Assembly: GCF_030252325.1 (NCBI RefSeq)
Contig: NZ_CP126981.1
Span: 620,001-684,000, forward strand
From: Candidatus Mycobacterium wuenschmannii
Lineage (GTDB): Bacteria; Actinomycetota; Actinomycetes; Mycobacteriales; Mycobacteriaceae
Length of the DNA stretch: 64,000 nt
Reading direction: 5' to 3'
The stretch's first letter is position 1; every line of letters begins with the position of its first letter. Made by a program: the position numbers and the translations under genes. The notes under the pieces were generated by a model. That model was not told where the DNA came from. It ran no database searches and saw only the letters and a program-made list of their open reading frames with translations. Of this stretch, positions 10,426 to 21,018 are shown piece by piece.

Positions 10426-12090
10426 ATGAAGGCCTGGCGTCGGCGGGCGGCCGCCAGCTGTCTGGTGGTCGTGTTTGCCGCCGCCGCGCCGGGATTGTTG
10501 ACGGCGTGCTCGGGAAGCGCCGCGGGACAGGTCGACTACATCGTCGACGGCGCGCTGGACTCCTACAACACCAACACCGTCGGCGGCGCGGCGTCCGCGG
10601 GCGCGCAGGCCTTTGCCCGCACGCTGACCGGGTTCGGCTACCACGGGCCCGACGGTCAGGTCGTCGCCGACCACGACTTCGGCTCGATCTCGATGGTCGG
10701 CGGCTCGCCGTTGGTGCTGGATTATCAAATCGCCGACAACGCCGTGTATTCCGACGGCAAGCCGGTCACCTGCGACGACCTGGTGCTGACGTGGGCCGCA
10801 CAGTCGGGCCGGTTTCCCGGCTTCGACGCGGCCAGCCAGGCCGGCTACGTCGACGTCACCTCGATCGACTGCCAACCGGGGCAGAAGAAGGCGCGGGTGT
10901 CGTTCGCGCCCGACCGCAACATCGTCGACTACAACCAGCTGTTCACTGCGACCTCGATCCTGCCGTCGCACGTCATCGCCGAGGAGCTCGGCGTTGACGT
11001 CACCGCCGCGCTGCTGGGCAACAACCAGCCGGTCGTTGCGCGTATCGCGCAGACGTGGAACACCACCTGGAACCTGAAGTCGGGCATCGAATCCGGCATC
11101 ATCGCCAAACACTTCCCGTCATCGGGGCCGTACAAGGTCGAATCGGTGCTGGACGGTGGCGCGGTGGTTCTGGTCGCCAACGACAAATGGTGGGGCGCAA
11201 AGCCGATGACCAAGCGGGTCACGGTGTGGCCGCAGAAGGCCGACATCCAGGACCGGGTGAACGCCAAGAGCGCCGACGTGGTCGACGTCGCCGCCGGATC
11301 CTCGGGGGCCCTCGCGACCCCCGACACCTTTCGGCGCACCGACGCCGCGTCCGACGGCATCGAGCAATTGATCTTCGCGCCGAGCGGCCCGCTTGCCGAC
11401 ATCGCGGCCCGCCGGGCGGTCGCACTGTGCACGCCGCGCGACGTGATCGCCCGCGACGCGCAGGCGCCGATCGCCAACGCGCGGCTGCACACCGCCGCCG
11501 ACGACGCCATCGGCCAGGCCGAGAACGTCCCGCAGGCAGCCCCTTTCGTGAAGGCCGACCCGGTGGCGGCGCGCGCCGAACTGAAGAACAAGCCGCTGCC
11601 CGTGCGCATCGGCTACCGGGGCCCCAACGCGCGGCTGGCGGCCATCGTCGGCGCGATCGCCAAGGCCTGCGGTCCGGCCGGCATCACGGTCTCCGACGTC
11701 ACGTCCGACTCGGTCGGCCCGCAGGCGCTCAAGGAGGGCAAGATCGATGTGCTGCTGGCCAGCACCGGCGGCGCCACCGGTAGCGGATCGACCGGTTCGT
11801 CGGCCATGGACGCCTACGACCTGCACACCGGCAACGGCAACAACGCATCCGGCTACACCAACGGACAGATCGACGGGATCATTGCTTCGCTCGCGGTCTC
11901 GGCCGACCCCGCCGACCTCGTCCGGCTGTTGAGCGAGAGCGCGCCCGTGCTGTGGGCCGGCATGCCGACGCTGCCGCTGTACCGCCAGCAGCGCACCCTG
12001 CTGACGTCGAAGAAGATGTACGCCGTCGGCGCCAACCCGAGCCGCTGGGGCGCCGGCTGGAACATGGACCGATGGGTCCTGGTGCGGTGA
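10426..12090 (+). CDS. Extracellular solute-binding lipoprotein (family 5), Rv2585c-like
   Basis: 554 residues starting at the ATG 10426, 4 bp after the secF stop; earlier in-frame codons would run into secF. The N-terminus [12 protein letters not shown], a hydrophobic stretch and the lipobox LLTAC (lipidated Cys about residue 28) mark a membrane-anchored lipoprotein. The body ([52 protein letters not shown]) fits the DppA/OppA substrate-binding family, although no ABC permease genes are nearby. Its fixed place inside the sec-apt-relA operon matches M. tuberculosis Rv2585c. Ligand unknown. Confidence 0.88.
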   Translation: MKAWRRRAAASCLVVVFAAAAPGLLTACSGSAAGQVDYIVDGALDSYNTNTVGGAASAGAQAFARTLTGFGYHGPDGQVVADHDFGSISMVGGSPLVLDYQIADNAVYSDGKPVTCDDLVLTWAAQSGRFPGFDAASQAGYVDVTSIDCQPGQKKARVSFAPDRNIVDYNQLFTATSILPSHVIAEELGVDVTAALLGNNQPVVARIAQTWNTTWNLKSGIESGIIAKHFPSSGPYKVESVLDGGAVVLVANDKWWGAKPMTKRVTVWPQKADIQDRVNAKSADVVDVAAGSSGALATPDTFRRTDAASDGIEQLIFAPSGPLADIAARRAVALCTPRDVIARDAQAPIANARLHTAADDAIGQAENVPQAAPFVKADPVAARAELKNKPLPVRIGYRGPNARLAAIVGAIAKACGPAGITVSDVTSDSVGPQALKEGKIDVLLASTGGATGSGSTGSSAMDAYDLHTGNGNNASGYTNGQIDGIIASLAVSADPADLVRLLSESAPVLWAGMPTLPLYRQQRTLLTSKKMYAVGANPSRWGAGWNMDRWVLVR

Positions 12091-12608
12091 CGGCAGCCGA
12101 CCTGGTCGCCGCGCTCACCCGGCAGGTCGCCGACTTCCCTTCGGCGGGAATCCAATTCAAGGACCTGACGCCGGTGCTCGCCGATGCGCGCAGCCTGGCC
12201 GCGATCACCGACGAATTTGCCGAGGTCGCCGCCGGCGCCGACCTGGTTGCCGGTATCGACGCGCGTGGATTTCTGCTGGGCGGGGCGTTGGCCATCCGGC
12301 TCGGCACCGGCGTGCTGGCGATTCGTAAGGGCGGCAAGCTGCCACCGCCAGTGCTCGCCGAGAGCTATCAGCTCGAGTACGGCAGCGCGAACCTCGAGCT
12401 GCCGGCCGACGGGATCGAGTTGACCGGTCGCACGGTGGTGCTCGTGGACGACGTGCTGGCCACCGGCGGCACCGTGGTCGCGGCCCATCGGCTGCTCGAA
12501 AAGGCGGGTGCGCGGGTGACGACGGCCGTGGTGGTGATCGAACTCGCCGGTCTGGGCGGCCGCGACCGGGTCGCCCCGTTGCCCGTGCACAGCGTCGCGA
12601 TTCTCTAG
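12087..12608 (+). CDS. apt: Adenine phosphoribosyltransferase
   Basis: Purine-salvage enzyme making AMP from adenine and PRPP. 173 residues from the GTG at 12087, which overlaps the stop of the lipoprotein gene (GTGA), a usual translational-coupling arrangement; an ATG at 12072 would add five residues and is an alternative. Motifs: [15 protein letters not shown] near the N-terminus, [15 protein letters not shown] for base binding, IRKGGKLP, and the PRPP loop [14 protein letters not shown] at about residues 118-131. Length is normal for APRT. It lies directly upstream of relA, as in M. tuberculosis, pairing purine salvage with (p)ppGpp turnover. Confidence 0.95.
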   Translation: MTAADLVAALTRQVADFPSAGIQFKDLTPVLADARSLAAITDEFAEVAAGADLVAGIDARGFLLGGALAIRLGTGVLAIRKGGKLPPPVLAESYQLEYGSANLELPADGIELTGRTVVLVDDVLATGGTVVAAHRLLEKAGARVTTAVVVIELAGLGGRDRVAPLPVHSVAIL

Positions 12609-12627
12609 CGACCTCCGCGACGGACGT

Positions 12628-12633
12628 TATCCT
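12628..12633 (+). promoter_or_regulatory. Possible -10 element (TATCCT) of a relA promoter
   Basis: TATCCT 22 bp before the preferred relA start fits the mycobacterial sigma-A -10 pattern TAnnnT. No clear -35 is seen, which is common for this class. relA may also be transcribed from the sec operon upstream. Confidence 0.25.
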
Positions 12634-12654
12634 GGAGCCTCGGAGGTGAGCAGC

Positions 12655-15027
12655 GTGGCAGAGGACAAGGGAACGGCGATACAGCCGCCCACCGAACCGC
12701 TGAAGCTTGCCGATCTTCCGTCCGCCGCGCCTGCGGCGAACGAGCAGGGCATCGGTCTCAAGGCCCCCAGCAGCGCGTCCCGCCGGGTCCGTGCCCGGCT
12801 GGCGCGTCGCATGACCGCACAGCGCAGCGCGGTCAGCCCCGTCCTCGAACCGCTCGTCGCGGTCCACCGCGAGATCTACCCCAAGGCCGACCTGGCGTTG
12901 TTGCAGCGGGCCTTCGAGGTGGCCGAACGGCGACACGCCGACCAGTTGCGGCACTCCGGCGATCCCTACATCACCCACCCGCTGGCGGTCGCCAACATCC
13001 TCGCCGAATTGGGCATGGATACCACCACATTGGTGGCCGCCCTGCTGCACGACACCGTCGAAGACACCGGCTACACCCTGGAGGCGCTGTCGACGGACTT
13101 CGGCGACGAGGTCGGCCACCTCGTTGACGGGGTGACCAAGCTGGACAAGGTCGTGCTGGGCAGCGCCGCGGAGGGCGAGACCATCCGCAAGATGATCACC
13201 GCGATGGCCCGCGACCCGCGGGTGCTGGTGATCAAGGTGGCCGACCGGCTGCACAACATGCGGACCATGCGTTTCCTGCCGCCGGAGAAGCAGGCCCGTA
13301 AGGCGCGCGAGACGCTGGAAGTCATTGCGCCGCTGGCACATCGGCTCGGGATGGCCACGGTGAAGTGGGAGTTGGAGGATCTGTCCTTCGCAATCCTGCA
13401 CCCGAAGAAGTACGAGGAGATCGTGCGACTCGTCGCCGGCCGGGCGCCGTCGCGCGACACATACCTGGCCAAGGTCCGCGCCGAGATCATCGCCACGCTC
13501 ACCGGATCCAAGATCAACGCGGTGGTCGAGGGCCGGCCCAAGCATTACTGGTCGATTTACCAGAAGATGATCGTCAAAGGCCGCGACTTCGACGACATCC
13601 ACGACCTGGTCGGCCTACGCATCCTGTGCGAGGAGATCCGCGACTGCTATGCCGCTGTCGGCGTGGTGCATTCGCTGTGGCAGCCGATGGCCGGCCGGTT
13701 CAAGGACTACATCGCCCAGCCGCGCTACGGGGTCTACCAGTCGTTGCACACCACTGTCGTCGGGCCCGAGGGTAAGCCGCTAGAGGTGCAGATCCGCACC
13801 CGCGACATGCACCGCACCGCGGAGTACGGCATCGCTGCGCACTGGCGCTACAAGGAAACCAAGGGCCGCAACGGGGTTCCGCACCTGACGGCGTCGGCCG
13901 AGATCGACGACATGGCCTGGATGCGCCAGCTGCTCGACTGGCAGCGGGAAGCCGCCGACCCCGGCGAATTCCTCGAGTCGCTGCGTTACGACCTTGCGGT
14001 GCAGGAGATCTTCGTCTTCACCCCCAAGGGTGACGTCATCACGCTGCCCGCCGGATCCACGCCGGTGGACTTCGCCTACGCGGTGCACACCGAGGTGGGC
14101 CACCGTTGTATCGGCGCCCGCGTCAACGGCCGCTTGGTGGCGCTGGAACGTCAGCTCGAAAACGGCGAAGTGGTCGAGGTATTCACCTCCAAGGCGGCCA
14201 GCGCCGGCCCGTCGCGTGACTGGCAGCAGTTCGTGGTCTCGCCGCGCGCCAAGACCAAGATCCGGCAGTGGTTCGCCAAGGAGCGTCGCGAAGAGGCGCT
14301 CGAGACCGGCAAGGACGCGATCACCCGGGAAGTGCGCCGCGGCGGACTTCCGTTGCAGCGCTTGGTCAGCGGTGGATCGATGTCCGCGGTGGCCAACGAG
14401 TTGCACTACGCGGATGTCTCGGCGCTCTACACGGCGGTGGGCGAGGGTCATATCTCGGCCAAGCATGTTGTGCAGCGCCTGCTCGTCGAACTCGGCGGCA
14501 TCGACCAGGCCGAGGAGGATCTGGCCGAGCGCTCGACGCTGACGACCATCCCGCGCCGGCCGCGCAGTGACGATGTCGGGGTGTCGGTGCCCGGCGCCCC
14601 GGGAGTGCTGACGAAGCTGGCAAAGTGCTGCACACCGGTGCCCGGCGACGAGATCCTCGGATTCGTCACGCGCGGAGGGGGAGTCAGCGTGCACCGGACC
14701 GACTGCACCAATGCCACCTCGTTGCAGCAGCAGTCCGAGCGCATCATCGAGGTGCACTGGGCGCCGTCGCCCTCGTCGGTGTTCCTGGTGGCCATACAGG
14801 TCGAGGCGCTCGACCGGCACCGACTGCTGTCCGACGTCACTCGTGTGCTGGCCGACGAACGGGTCAACATTCTGTCGGCGTCGGTGACCACTTCCGCGGG
14901 TGACCGAGTCGCGATCAGCCGCTTCACTTTTGAGATGGGCGACCCCAAACACCTGGGGCATCTGCTCGACGTCGTCCGCAATGTAGAAGGCGTGTACGAC
15001 GTCTACCGCGTGACGTCAGCGGCCTGA
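12655..15027 (+). CDS. relA: Bifunctional (p)ppGpp synthetase/hydrolase Rel
   Basis: Makes and degrades the stringent-response alarmone (p)ppGpp. 790 residues from the GTG at 12655, chosen because GGAGGTGA (12642-12649) sits at normal spacing and the product then begins AEDKGT, as in the M. tuberculosis Rel; a GTG at 12646 would overlap that Shine-Dalgarno. Domains in order: HD hydrolase with HDTVED, synthetase with [13 protein letters not shown] and RFKD (about residues 348-351), TGS ([29 protein letters not shown]), the Cys-containing CCTPVPGD region and a C-terminal ACT domain. RFKD, rather than the EFDD of monofunctional RelA, is the pattern of bifunctional enzymes. Confidence 0.97.
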   Translation: MAEDKGTAIQPPTEPLKLADLPSAAPAANEQGIGLKAPSSASRRVRARLARRMTAQRSAVSPVLEPLVAVHREIYPKADLALLQRAFEVAERRHADQLRHSGDPYITHPLAVANILAELGMDTTTLVAALLHDTVEDTGYTLEALSTDFGDEVGHLVDGVTKLDKVVLGSAAEGETIRKMITAMARDPRVLVIKVADRLHNMRTMRFLPPEKQARKARETLEVIAPLAHRLGMATVKWELEDLSFAILHPKKYEEIVRLVAGRAPSRDTYLAKVRAEIIATLTGSKINAVVEGRPKHYWSIYQKMIVKGRDFDDIHDLVGLRILCEEIRDCYAAVGVVHSLWQPMAGRFKDYIAQPRYGVYQSLHTTVVGPEGKPLEVQIRTRDMHRTAEYGIAAHWRYKETKGRNGVPHLTASAEIDDMAWMRQLLDWQREAADPGEFLESLRYDLAVQEIFVFTPKGDVITLPAGSTPVDFAYAVHTEVGHRCIGARVNGRLVALERQLENGEVVEVFTSKAASAGPSRDWQQFVVSPRAKTKIRQWFAKERREEALETGKDAITREVRRGGLPLQRLVSGGSMSAVANELHYADVSALYTAVGEGHISAKHVVQRLLVELGGIDQAEEDLAERSTLTTIPRRPRSDDVGVSVPGAPGVLTKLAKCCTPVPGDEILGFVTRGGGVSVHRTDCTNATSLQQQSERIIEVHWAPSPSSVFLVAIQVEALDRHRLLSDVTRVLADERVNILSASVTTSAGDRVAISRFTFEMGDPKHLGHLLDVVRNVEGVYDVYRVTSAA

Positions 15028-15030
15028 CAC

Positions 15031-16035
15031 GTGACGGTAGCCGGGCAGCGGGCGCTGGTCATGGGTGCCAGCGGCAACGTCGGTGCCTGCGTGACCCGCC
15101 ACCTCGCCGCCGGCGGAGCCGACGTCCGGGTGCTGCTGCGAAAATCGAGTTCCACCACAGGGATCGACGGCCTCGACATCGAACGCCATTACGGCGACCT
15201 GGTCGACGCCGCGGCCGTTGCCGCCGCGATGGCGGACCGCGAGGTGGTCTACTACTGCGTCGTCGACACCCGTGCGGAGTTGCGCGATCCCGCACCGCTG
15301 TTCGCGACCAATGTCGAGGCGCTGCGCCATGTGCTCGACGTCGCGGTGCGGGCGAAGCTGCAGCGCTTTGTGTTTCTGAGCACCATCGGCACCATCGCCG
15401 TCGGACTCAACGGCGAAACCGTCGACGAGGACACGCCATTCAACTGGGCCGACAAAGCCGGCAGTTATGTCGAATCACGCCGTGCCGCCGAGCATTTGGT
15501 GCTGTCCTACGCCACCGAGCACGGGTTGCCCGCCGTGGTGACCAACGTCTCCAACCCCTACGGACCGCCGGATTTGCAACCGCGACAGGGGATGTTCGTC
15601 AAGCTGGCGGCGCAGGGCAAGCTGCCGTTCTACGTGCGCGACGTCGGATCAGAGGTGGTCGGCATCGACGACGCGGCCGAGGGGATGCTGCTGGCCGGCC
15701 AGCGCGGCCGGATCGGTGAACGCTACATCCTCTCCGAGCGCTACATGTCGCAGCGCGAACTGGTGACGGTCGCCGCGCGGGCGGTCGGCGCCCGCCCGCC
15801 GCGCCTGGGCGTCCCGATGGCGCTGATGTACGGCCTCGGCTGGGTCAACGACGCGCTGGGGGCGTTGCTGCGCAAGGACTTTCCGATGAGCCGGCAAAGC
15901 GCCCGGCTGGTGGAGCTGACCTCGCCGGCCAGTCACGCCAAGGCGACCCGCGAACTCGGCTGGCATCCGGCGCCGACCGAGGACTCGATCCGGCGCGCGG
16001 CGCACCACTACGTGGGATCAGTCCCGGCGGGCTGA
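15031..16035 (+). CDS. NAD-dependent epimerase / 3-beta-HSD-like short-chain dehydrogenase
   Basis: 334 residues, GTG start at 15031, 3 bp past the relA stop. The N-terminal Rossmann motif GASGNVGACVTRHL (about 12-25) and the following acidic/basic switch mark an extended SDR. The body keeps FVFLSTIGT for the catalytic Ser/Thr strand. The expected YxxxK active site reads Y-V-E-S-R, that is Arg in place of the catalytic Lys, which casts some doubt on standard dehydrogenase chemistry. The C-terminus resembles sugar epimerases and steroid dehydrogenases; substrate unknown. Its 3' end overlaps the convergent cyclophilin gene by 18 bp. Confidence 0.82.
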   Translation: MTVAGQRALVMGASGNVGACVTRHLAAGGADVRVLLRKSSSTTGIDGLDIERHYGDLVDAAAVAAAMADREVVYYCVVDTRAELRDPAPLFATNVEALRHVLDVAVRAKLQRFVFLSTIGTIAVGLNGETVDEDTPFNWADKAGSYVESRRAAEHLVLSYATEHGLPAVVTNVSNPYGPPDLQPRQGMFVKLAAQGKLPFYVRDVGSEVVGIDDAAEGMLLAGQRGRIGERYILSERYMSQRELVTVAARAVGARPPRLGVPMALMYGLGWVNDALGALLRKDFPMSRQSARLVELTSPASHAKATRELGWHPAPTEDSIRRAAHHYVGSVPAG

Positions 16036-16821
16036 GGTGATCGCGACCTCGGTGGCCGGCTTGCCGTCGTCGCCGCCGCCGGCCACACCGTCCGCCGCGA
16101 CCTTGTCGATGATGGCCAGCCCGGCCGGGGTGATGGTGCCGAAAATCGTGTAGTTGGGCGGCAGCAGCGAATCCCGATAGACCATGAAGAACTGGCTGCC
16201 GTTGGTCCCGGGTCCGGCGTTGGCCATCGCCAAGGTGCCCCGCGGATACACGACGGGCTGCTGCAGCGCCGGTTCGCCCGGGGGGTACTGGATGGTCGGG
16301 TATTCGTTGGCGAATTCGTAGCCCGGGGCTCCGGTACCGTCGCCCTTGGGGTCGCCGCACTGCAGCACCGACAACGCCCTCGCCGTGGTGAGTCGATGGC
16401 ATTCGGTGTTGTCGAAGTAGGCCTGCTGTGCCAGGCTCACGAAACTACTGACCGTGCAGGGTGATTCGTTGTTGGCGAGCTGCAATCCGATCCGGCCGCG
16501 GTCGGTGACGATGGTCAGGCCGATCTGCGCCGGTTCGGTCGACGCCTTGCCGGCGGGTGGCGGCGCAGCCTGCTTGCCGGCGGGCTCGCTGGTCCGCGGG
16601 TACTGACAGTTCGCTCCCACGGCAGGACCGGGGTAGAACGGCGGCAGCTTCGGACCCGTCACCGGCGCGGCCGGCGGCAACGACTTGGTCGAGGTCGCCG
16701 CGGTGCTGGCCGAACTGGCGGCGGGCGCGGACCCGGACTTGTGGTGGGTGCACGATGCGAGCGTCACGGCGACGGCGACGATGCCGAACGTCGCGGCGAT
16801 GCGGTTCAGGGTCATCGTCAT
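16018..16821 (-). CDS. Cyclophilin-type peptidyl-prolyl isomerase, lipoprotein form (second of a tandem pair)
   Basis: 267 residues. The N-terminus MTMTLNRIAATFGIVAVAVTLASC has a lipobox-like LASC (Cys about 24), so it is probably an exported lipoprotein. The cyclophilin domain shows FVSLAQQAYFDNTECHRLT, LQCGDPKGDGTGAPGYEFANE, YPRGTLAMANAGPGTNGSQFF and NYTIFGTI, the usual core with FxMxN-like and GSQFF elements. It lies directly downstream of a second cyclophilin gene; start and stop codons touch (16821). The two products share most of the domain, so this is a tandem duplication in which one copy has become a lipoprotein. Substrate unknown. Confidence 0.92.
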   Translation of the reverse strand: MTMTLNRIAATFGIVAVAVTLASCTHHKSGSAPAASSASTAATSTKSLPPAAPVTGPKLPPFYPGPAVGANCQYPRTSEPAGKQAAPPPAGKASTEPAQIGLTIVTDRGRIGLQLANNESPCTVSSFVSLAQQAYFDNTECHRLTTARALSVLQCGDPKGDGTGAPGYEFANEYPTIQYPPGEPALQQPVVYPRGTLAMANAGPGTNGSQFFMVYRDSLLPPNYTIFGTITPAGLAIIDKVAADGVAGGGDDGKPATEVAITSARRD

Positions 16822-17687
16822 CAGTCCAGCAGCACCGACTTGATGGTGACTTCGGTGGCCGGCGGTCCGTCCGACCCGCCGCCGGCGACGCCGCCCTTGG
16901 CGATCTTGTCCAGGGTGGACAGTCCGTCCTGCTGGATCTTGCCGAACACTGTGTAGTTCGGCGGCAGCTGAGAGTCCTTGTACACCAAGAAGAATTGGCT
17001 GCCGTTGGTGTTCGGGCCGCTGTTCGCCATCGCGATGGTTCCCCGCGGGTAGATGACCGGCTGCTGCAACGCCGGATCGCCCGGTGGGTACTGGTCGGTC
17101 GGGTATTCGTTGGCGAATTGGTAACCGGGCCCGCCGGTGCCGTCGGCGCTGGGGTCACCGCACTGCAGCACCCCGAGTGACGGTGCCGTGGTCAGCCGGT
17201 GGCACTTGGTGTCGTCGAAGAACTTCTGCTGCGCCAGGCTCGCGAAACTGTTGACGGTGCATGGTGATTCGTTGTTCGCGAGCAGCAGTCCGATGTGGCC
17301 CTCGCTGGTCACCATGCTGACACTGACCTGGGCGGGATCGGTAGGAACCTTGCCGGTCCGCGGCGGCTTGACCTCCTTGGCCGCCTGCTGGGCCGCCGGG
17401 TACTGGCAGTTGGCGCCGATGTCGGGGTTCGCCTTGAAGGGCGGCAGCGGCGGACCTGTCACGCTCGGTGCGGAGGTGGCCGAAGTGTCGGCGCCGGCCG
17501 AGGCCTTCTTGTCGTCATTGCTCGACTTGAAGACGACGACACCGACCGCGGCGGCCACGATCACCACGGCGACCGATCCTCCGATGATGGCCAGGGTCCG
17601 GCGGCGACGGGCTTGCTGGGCGCGGCGTTCGAGCTGCCGTTCCAATTTGCGCTTGGCTGACGCTCGTCGCTGTTCGTTGCTCGGCAC
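16821..17687 (-). CDS. ppiB: Peptidyl-prolyl cis-trans isomerase B, membrane-anchored cyclophilin
   Basis: 288 residues, counterpart of M. tuberculosis PpiB (Rv2582). Basic N-terminus (residues 1-35, RRASAKRKLERQLERRAQQARRRR) is followed by one membrane helix (TLAIIGGSVAVVIVAAAVGVVVF), a low-complexity linker and the cyclophilin domain with SLAQQKFFDDTKCHRLTT, LQCGDPSADGTGGPGYQFANE, YPRGTIAMANSGPNTNGSQFF and NYTVFGKI. It catalyses prolyl isomerisation, probably outside the membrane. First gene of a two-gene minus-strand unit with the lipoprotein copy; divergent from the metallo-beta-lactamase-fold gene. Confidence 0.95.
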   Translation of the reverse strand: MPSNEQRRASAKRKLERQLERRAQQARRRRTLAIIGGSVAVVIVAAAVGVVVFKSSNDDKKASAGADTSATSAPSVTGPPLPPFKANPDIGANCQYPAAQQAAKEVKPPRTGKVPTDPAQVSVSMVTSEGHIGLLLANNESPCTVNSFASLAQQKFFDDTKCHRLTTAPSLGVLQCGDPSADGTGGPGYQFANEYPTDQYPPGDPALQQPVIYPRGTIAMANSGPNTNGSQFFLVYKDSQLPPNYTVFGKIQQDGLSTLDKIAKGGVAGGGSDGPPATEVTIKSVLLD

Positions 17688-17853
17688 CGACTGTCCCTCC
17701 GTGATCTCGGGCTTGGGTCACGACGAGTGTGCCAGTTCACGCTCTATCAGGGTGGCGCGACCCGTCGTCGGGTTCGACGGCCCGACTTCGCAGCGCCCCG
17801 CTCTCCGCAGGCCGCATCGTCGTCGGGCGCGCCTGGATGGGAAACTGGACAGC

Positions 17854-18513
17854 GTGTTGATCACCGGATTCCCCGCCGGGTTGCTGCAGTGCAACTGCTA
17901 CGTGCTGGCACCGCACCCCGGGGCGGACGCCATCGTCGTTGACCCCGGCCAACGGGCCATGGGTCAATTGCGGCGCGTCCTGGACACGAATCGGCTGACA
18001 CCTGCCGCCGTGCTGCTCACCCACGGCCACATCGACCACATCTGGTCGGCGCAGAAAGTCTCCGACACATTCGGCTGCCCGACCTACATCCATCCCGAAG
18101 ACCGCTTCATGCTGACCGACCCGATCAAGGACTTCGGGCCCAAGCTGGCGCAACTCTTCATGTCCGCGATCTTCCGCGAGCCCAAGCAGGTCGTCGAACT
18201 CGACCGCGACGGCGACAAGATCGACCTGGCCGGGATCGGCGTCACCGTGGACCACACGCCGGGCCACACCCGCGGCTCGGTGACGTTCCGGGTCAGTGGC
18301 GACAAAGAAATGGTGTTCACCGGCGACACGCTGTTCCAGCGGTCGGTCGGGCGCACCGACCTGTTCGGCGGCAGCGGCCGCGACCTGCTGCGCTCGATCG
18401 TCGACAAGCTGCTGGTGCTCGATGACGCCACCGTGGTGCTGCCGGGCCACGGCAATGCCACCACCATCGGCGATGAGCGACGCTTCAACCCGTTCATCGA
18501 GGGGCTTGGATGA
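17854..18513 (+). CDS. Metallo-beta-lactamase-fold hydrolase (glyoxalase II-like)
   Basis: 219 residues from the GTG at 17854 ([22 protein letters not shown]). Earlier in-frame codons belong to sequence opposite ppiB and do not look coding. Metal ligands are visible in THGHIDHIW (HxHxDH, about residues 57-62), [18 protein letters not shown] and [12 protein letters not shown]. The layout is that of GloB-like thioesterases/hydrolases and matches Rv2581c in size and position upstream of hisS. Reaction uncertain: glyoxalase II or another thioester hydrolase. Its stop overlaps the hisS start (ATGA), so the two are cotranscribed and probably translationally coupled. Confidence 0.9.
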   Translation: MLITGFPAGLLQCNCYVLAPHPGADAIVVDPGQRAMGQLRRVLDTNRLTPAAVLLTHGHIDHIWSAQKVSDTFGCPTYIHPEDRFMLTDPIKDFGPKLAQLFMSAIFREPKQVVELDRDGDKIDLAGIGVTVDHTPGHTRGSVTFRVSGDKEMVFTGDTLFQRSVGRTDLFGGSGRDLLRSIVDKLLVLDDATVVLPGHGNATTIGDERRFNPFIEGLG

Positions 18514-19772
18514 GTGAATTCAGCGCACCCAAGGGCGTCCCGGATTATGTTCCGCCGGAGTCGGCGCAGTTCGTCGCCGTCCGGTCCGGCCTGCTGAACG
18601 CCGCACGTCTGGCCGGCTACAGCGACATCGAGCTGCCGATCTTCGAGGACACCGCGCTGTTCGCCCGTGGCGTGGGGGAGTCGACGGATGTGGTGTCGAA
18701 GGAGATGTACACCTTCGCCGACCGCGGCGACCGTTCGGTGACGCTGCGGCCGGAGGGCACCGCCGGCGTGGTGCGAGCGGTGATCGAGCACGGCCTCGAC
18801 CGCGGCGCGCTGCCGGTCAAGCTCTGTTACTCCGGCCCGTTCTTCCGCTACGAACGTCCGCAGGCGGGCCGCTACCGCCAGTTGCAGCAGGTCGGCGTAG
18901 AGGCCATCGGCGTCGACGACCCCGCGCTCGACGCGGAGGTGATCGCCGTCGCCGACGCCGGGTTCCGCTCGCTGGGCCTCGACGGGTTCCGCCTCGAGAT
19001 CACGTCGCTGGGAGACGACACCTGCCGGCCGCAATACCGGGAACTGTTGCAGGACTTCCTCTTTCATCTCGATCTCGACGAAGAGACGCGTAAGCGCGCC
19101 GAGATCAATCCGCTGCGGGTGCTCGACGACAAGCGGCCCGAGGTCAAGGCGATGACAGCCGATGCACCCGTGATGCTCGACCACCTCTCCGACGCGGCCA
19201 AGCAACACTTCGACACCGTGCTGGCCCACCTCGACGGGCTCGGCGTGCCGTATGTCATCAACCCGCGGATGGTTCGCGGGCTTGACTACTACACCAAGAC
19301 CACCTTCGAGTTCGTCCATGACGGGCTGGGCGCGCAGTCCGGTATCGGCGGCGGCGGTCGCTACGACGGATTGATGCGGCAACTCGGCGGACAAGACTTG
19401 TCCGGCATCGGGTTTGGGCTCGGGGTCGACCGGGCGCTGCTGGCGCTGCGCGCCGAAGGCAAGGACGTCGGTCCGACGGCGCGGTGTGACGTCTTCGGGG
19501 CTCCGCTCGGTGAATTGGCGAAGTTGCGGCTGGCGGTGCTGGCCGGGCAACTGCGCGCGGCCGGGGTGCGGGTCGACCTGGCCTACGGCGACCGTGGCCT
19601 CAAAGGCGCGATGCGCGCGGCGGACCGGTCCGGCGCCCGGGTGGCGCTGGTGGCGGGCGACCGCGACATCGAGGCGGGGACGATCGGCATCAAGGACCTG
19701 ACGACCGGGGAGCAGGTCGACGTGGCGGCCGATGCCGTTGTGGCCGAGGTGTTGTCGCGGCTCGACCGTTAG
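18510..19772 (+). CDS. hisS: Histidyl-tRNA synthetase
   Basis: Class II aminoacyl-tRNA synthetase charging tRNA-His. 420 residues, standard length. Motifs: [13 protein letters not shown] at the N-terminus, [12 protein letters not shown], motif 2 [18 protein letters not shown], the His-specific [22 protein letters not shown] and motif 3 [15 protein letters not shown]; the C-terminal anticodon-binding domain carries [24 protein letters not shown]. Starts within the stop of the upstream hydrolase gene. Confidence 0.97.
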   Translation: MSEFSAPKGVPDYVPPESAQFVAVRSGLLNAARLAGYSDIELPIFEDTALFARGVGESTDVVSKEMYTFADRGDRSVTLRPEGTAGVVRAVIEHGLDRGALPVKLCYSGPFFRYERPQAGRYRQLQQVGVEAIGVDDPALDAEVIAVADAGFRSLGLDGFRLEITSLGDDTCRPQYRELLQDFLFHLDLDEETRKRAEINPLRVLDDKRPEVKAMTADAPVMLDHLSDAAKQHFDTVLAHLDGLGVPYVINPRMVRGLDYYTKTTFEFVHDGLGAQSGIGGGGRYDGLMRQLGGQDLSGIGFGLGVDRALLALRAEGKDVGPTARCDVFGAPLGELAKLRLAVLAGQLRAAGVRVDLAYGDRGLKGAMRAADRSGARVALVAGDRDIEAGTIGIKDLTTGEQVDVAADAVVAEVLSRLDR

Positions 19773-19788
19773 AACGCCCGGTTCGTGA

Positions 19789-21018
19789 TCAGGATCGGCC
19801 GTGTTTGACCTGATTGAACGGCACCCCGCGGTCGGCGGCGAATTCACGGGGGAAGCCGAGGATGCGCTCGCCAATCACGTTGCGCGCCATCTCCGTTGTG
19901 CCGCCCCCGAGCGCCGCGGTCTGTCGCGACAGGTAGCGTTCGCCGATCGACATCAGATCGGCCGGCTCGTCGACGACGCCGGCGCTGCCGGCGATGCCCA
20001 ATGCGGTGTCGATCTCGAGCTGTACCTCCTCGGCCTGGAACAGCCGGATCAGCGAGCCCCCGGTCGCGGGCAGTGACCCGTCCAGCACGCCGTGGTAGAC
20101 GTGGTCGATCAGCTGCTCCCACACCGCCCGTCGGGTGAGCGCGCGACCGGCCAGCTCGCGGACCCGCTCGTTGTCGGCGAGACCGGACGCCCGAATCATC
20201 GCGTGGTAATCGGGCGCCTGTTCCTGGTTGTTCTCGGCGCCGCTGCCACTGGCGAATTCCGAGCCGCCGCCCACCGCACGGCGCTCGTGGTAGAGCTGAC
20301 GCGAGGCCACCTCCCAGCCCTTGTCGACCTCACCGACCACCGCGTCGTCGCCGAGTTCGAGGTCGTCGAAGAACTCCTCGCAGAATTCGGTGGAGCCGTT
20401 GACCTGTGTGATGCGGCGCAGCGTGATGCCCGGGCTGTCCAGCGGTGCCAGGAACATCGTCAGGCCCTCGTGCTTGGGCACGTCCCAGTTGGTCCGGGCG
20501 AGCAACAGGCCGTAGTCGGCGGCGAAGGCGCCGGTGCTCCAGGTCTTAGCGCCGTTGATGATCCACTTGTCGCCGCGGCGCTCGGCGCGGGTGATCACCC
20601 CAGCGAGGTCCGAGCCGCCGCTGGGTTCGGAGAGCAACTGGACCAGCACCTCGTCACCGCGTAGGGCCCCCGAAATGTGTTGCCGCTTCTGCTCTTCGCT
20701 GCCGGTGTCGAGAATCGTTGCGCAACAGATGGTGAAGGTCGGCGTGTTGAGGATCAGCGGCATCTCGTAGTCGATGCTCTCGTCGTCGAACGCCTTCTGG
20801 TAGGCGATGTCGAGACCGAGGCCGCCGTATTCGGTCGGGAAACAGATCCCGGCGAACCCGCCGTCGTGCAGGCGTCGCTGCAATCGGCGGACGTGTTCCC
20901 AGGAGTCGGCCTCGCCGCGATCGGCGTAGGGCGGGTTGCCCGGGTCGGCGATGCGCGGCATGTTGTCGGCAAGCCACACCCGGGCCCGCTGGGCGAACTC
21001 CGCCACCGACTCCGTCAT
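19789..21018 (-). CDS. Acyl-CoA dehydrogenase
   Basis: 409 residues of the FAD-dependent acyl-CoA dehydrogenase family, which introduces an alpha,beta double bond into acyl-CoA and passes electrons to ETF. Visible: the helical N-terminal domain with GFAGICFPTEYGGLG, the flavin-binding LLSEPSGGSDLAGVITRAER and NGAKTWSTGAFAADYGLLLART, and the C-terminal QTAALGGGTTEMARNVIGERILGFPRE, where the TTEMxRN motif is typical. ATG at 21018 has GGAGGCAGCTC upstream. The catalytic Glu cannot be assigned with confidence by eye. It stands between hisS (convergent) and the phosphatase gene rather than in a fatty-acid operon. In M. tuberculosis, as I recall, the haloalkane dehalogenase gene follows hisS, so this is a locus difference. 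Confidence 0.92.
   Translation of the reverse strand: MTESVAEFAQRARVWLADNMPRIADPGNPPYADRGEADSWEHVRRLQRRLHDGGFAGICFPTEYGGLGLDIAYQKAFDDESIDYEMPLILNTPTFTICCATILDTGSEEQKRQHISGALRGDEVLVQLLSEPSGGSDLAGVITRAERRGDKWIINGAKTWSTGAFAADYGLLLARTNWDVPKHEGLTMFLAPLDSPGITLRRITQVNGSTEFCEEFFDDLELGDDAVVGEVDKGWEVASRQLYHERRAVGGGSEFASGSGAENNQEQAPDYHAMIRASGLADNERVRELAGRALTRRAVWEQLIDHVYHGVLDGSLPATGGSLIRLFQAEEVQLEIDTALGIAGSAGVVDEPADLMSIGERYLSRQTAALGGGTTEMARNVIGERILGFPREFAADRGVPFNQVKHGRS

Noticed and set aside
17137..17853. Long N-terminal extension of the metallo-beta-lactamase-fold protein
   Set aside because: It lies antisense to ppiB and lacks any domain; the GTG at 17854 fits the family start.
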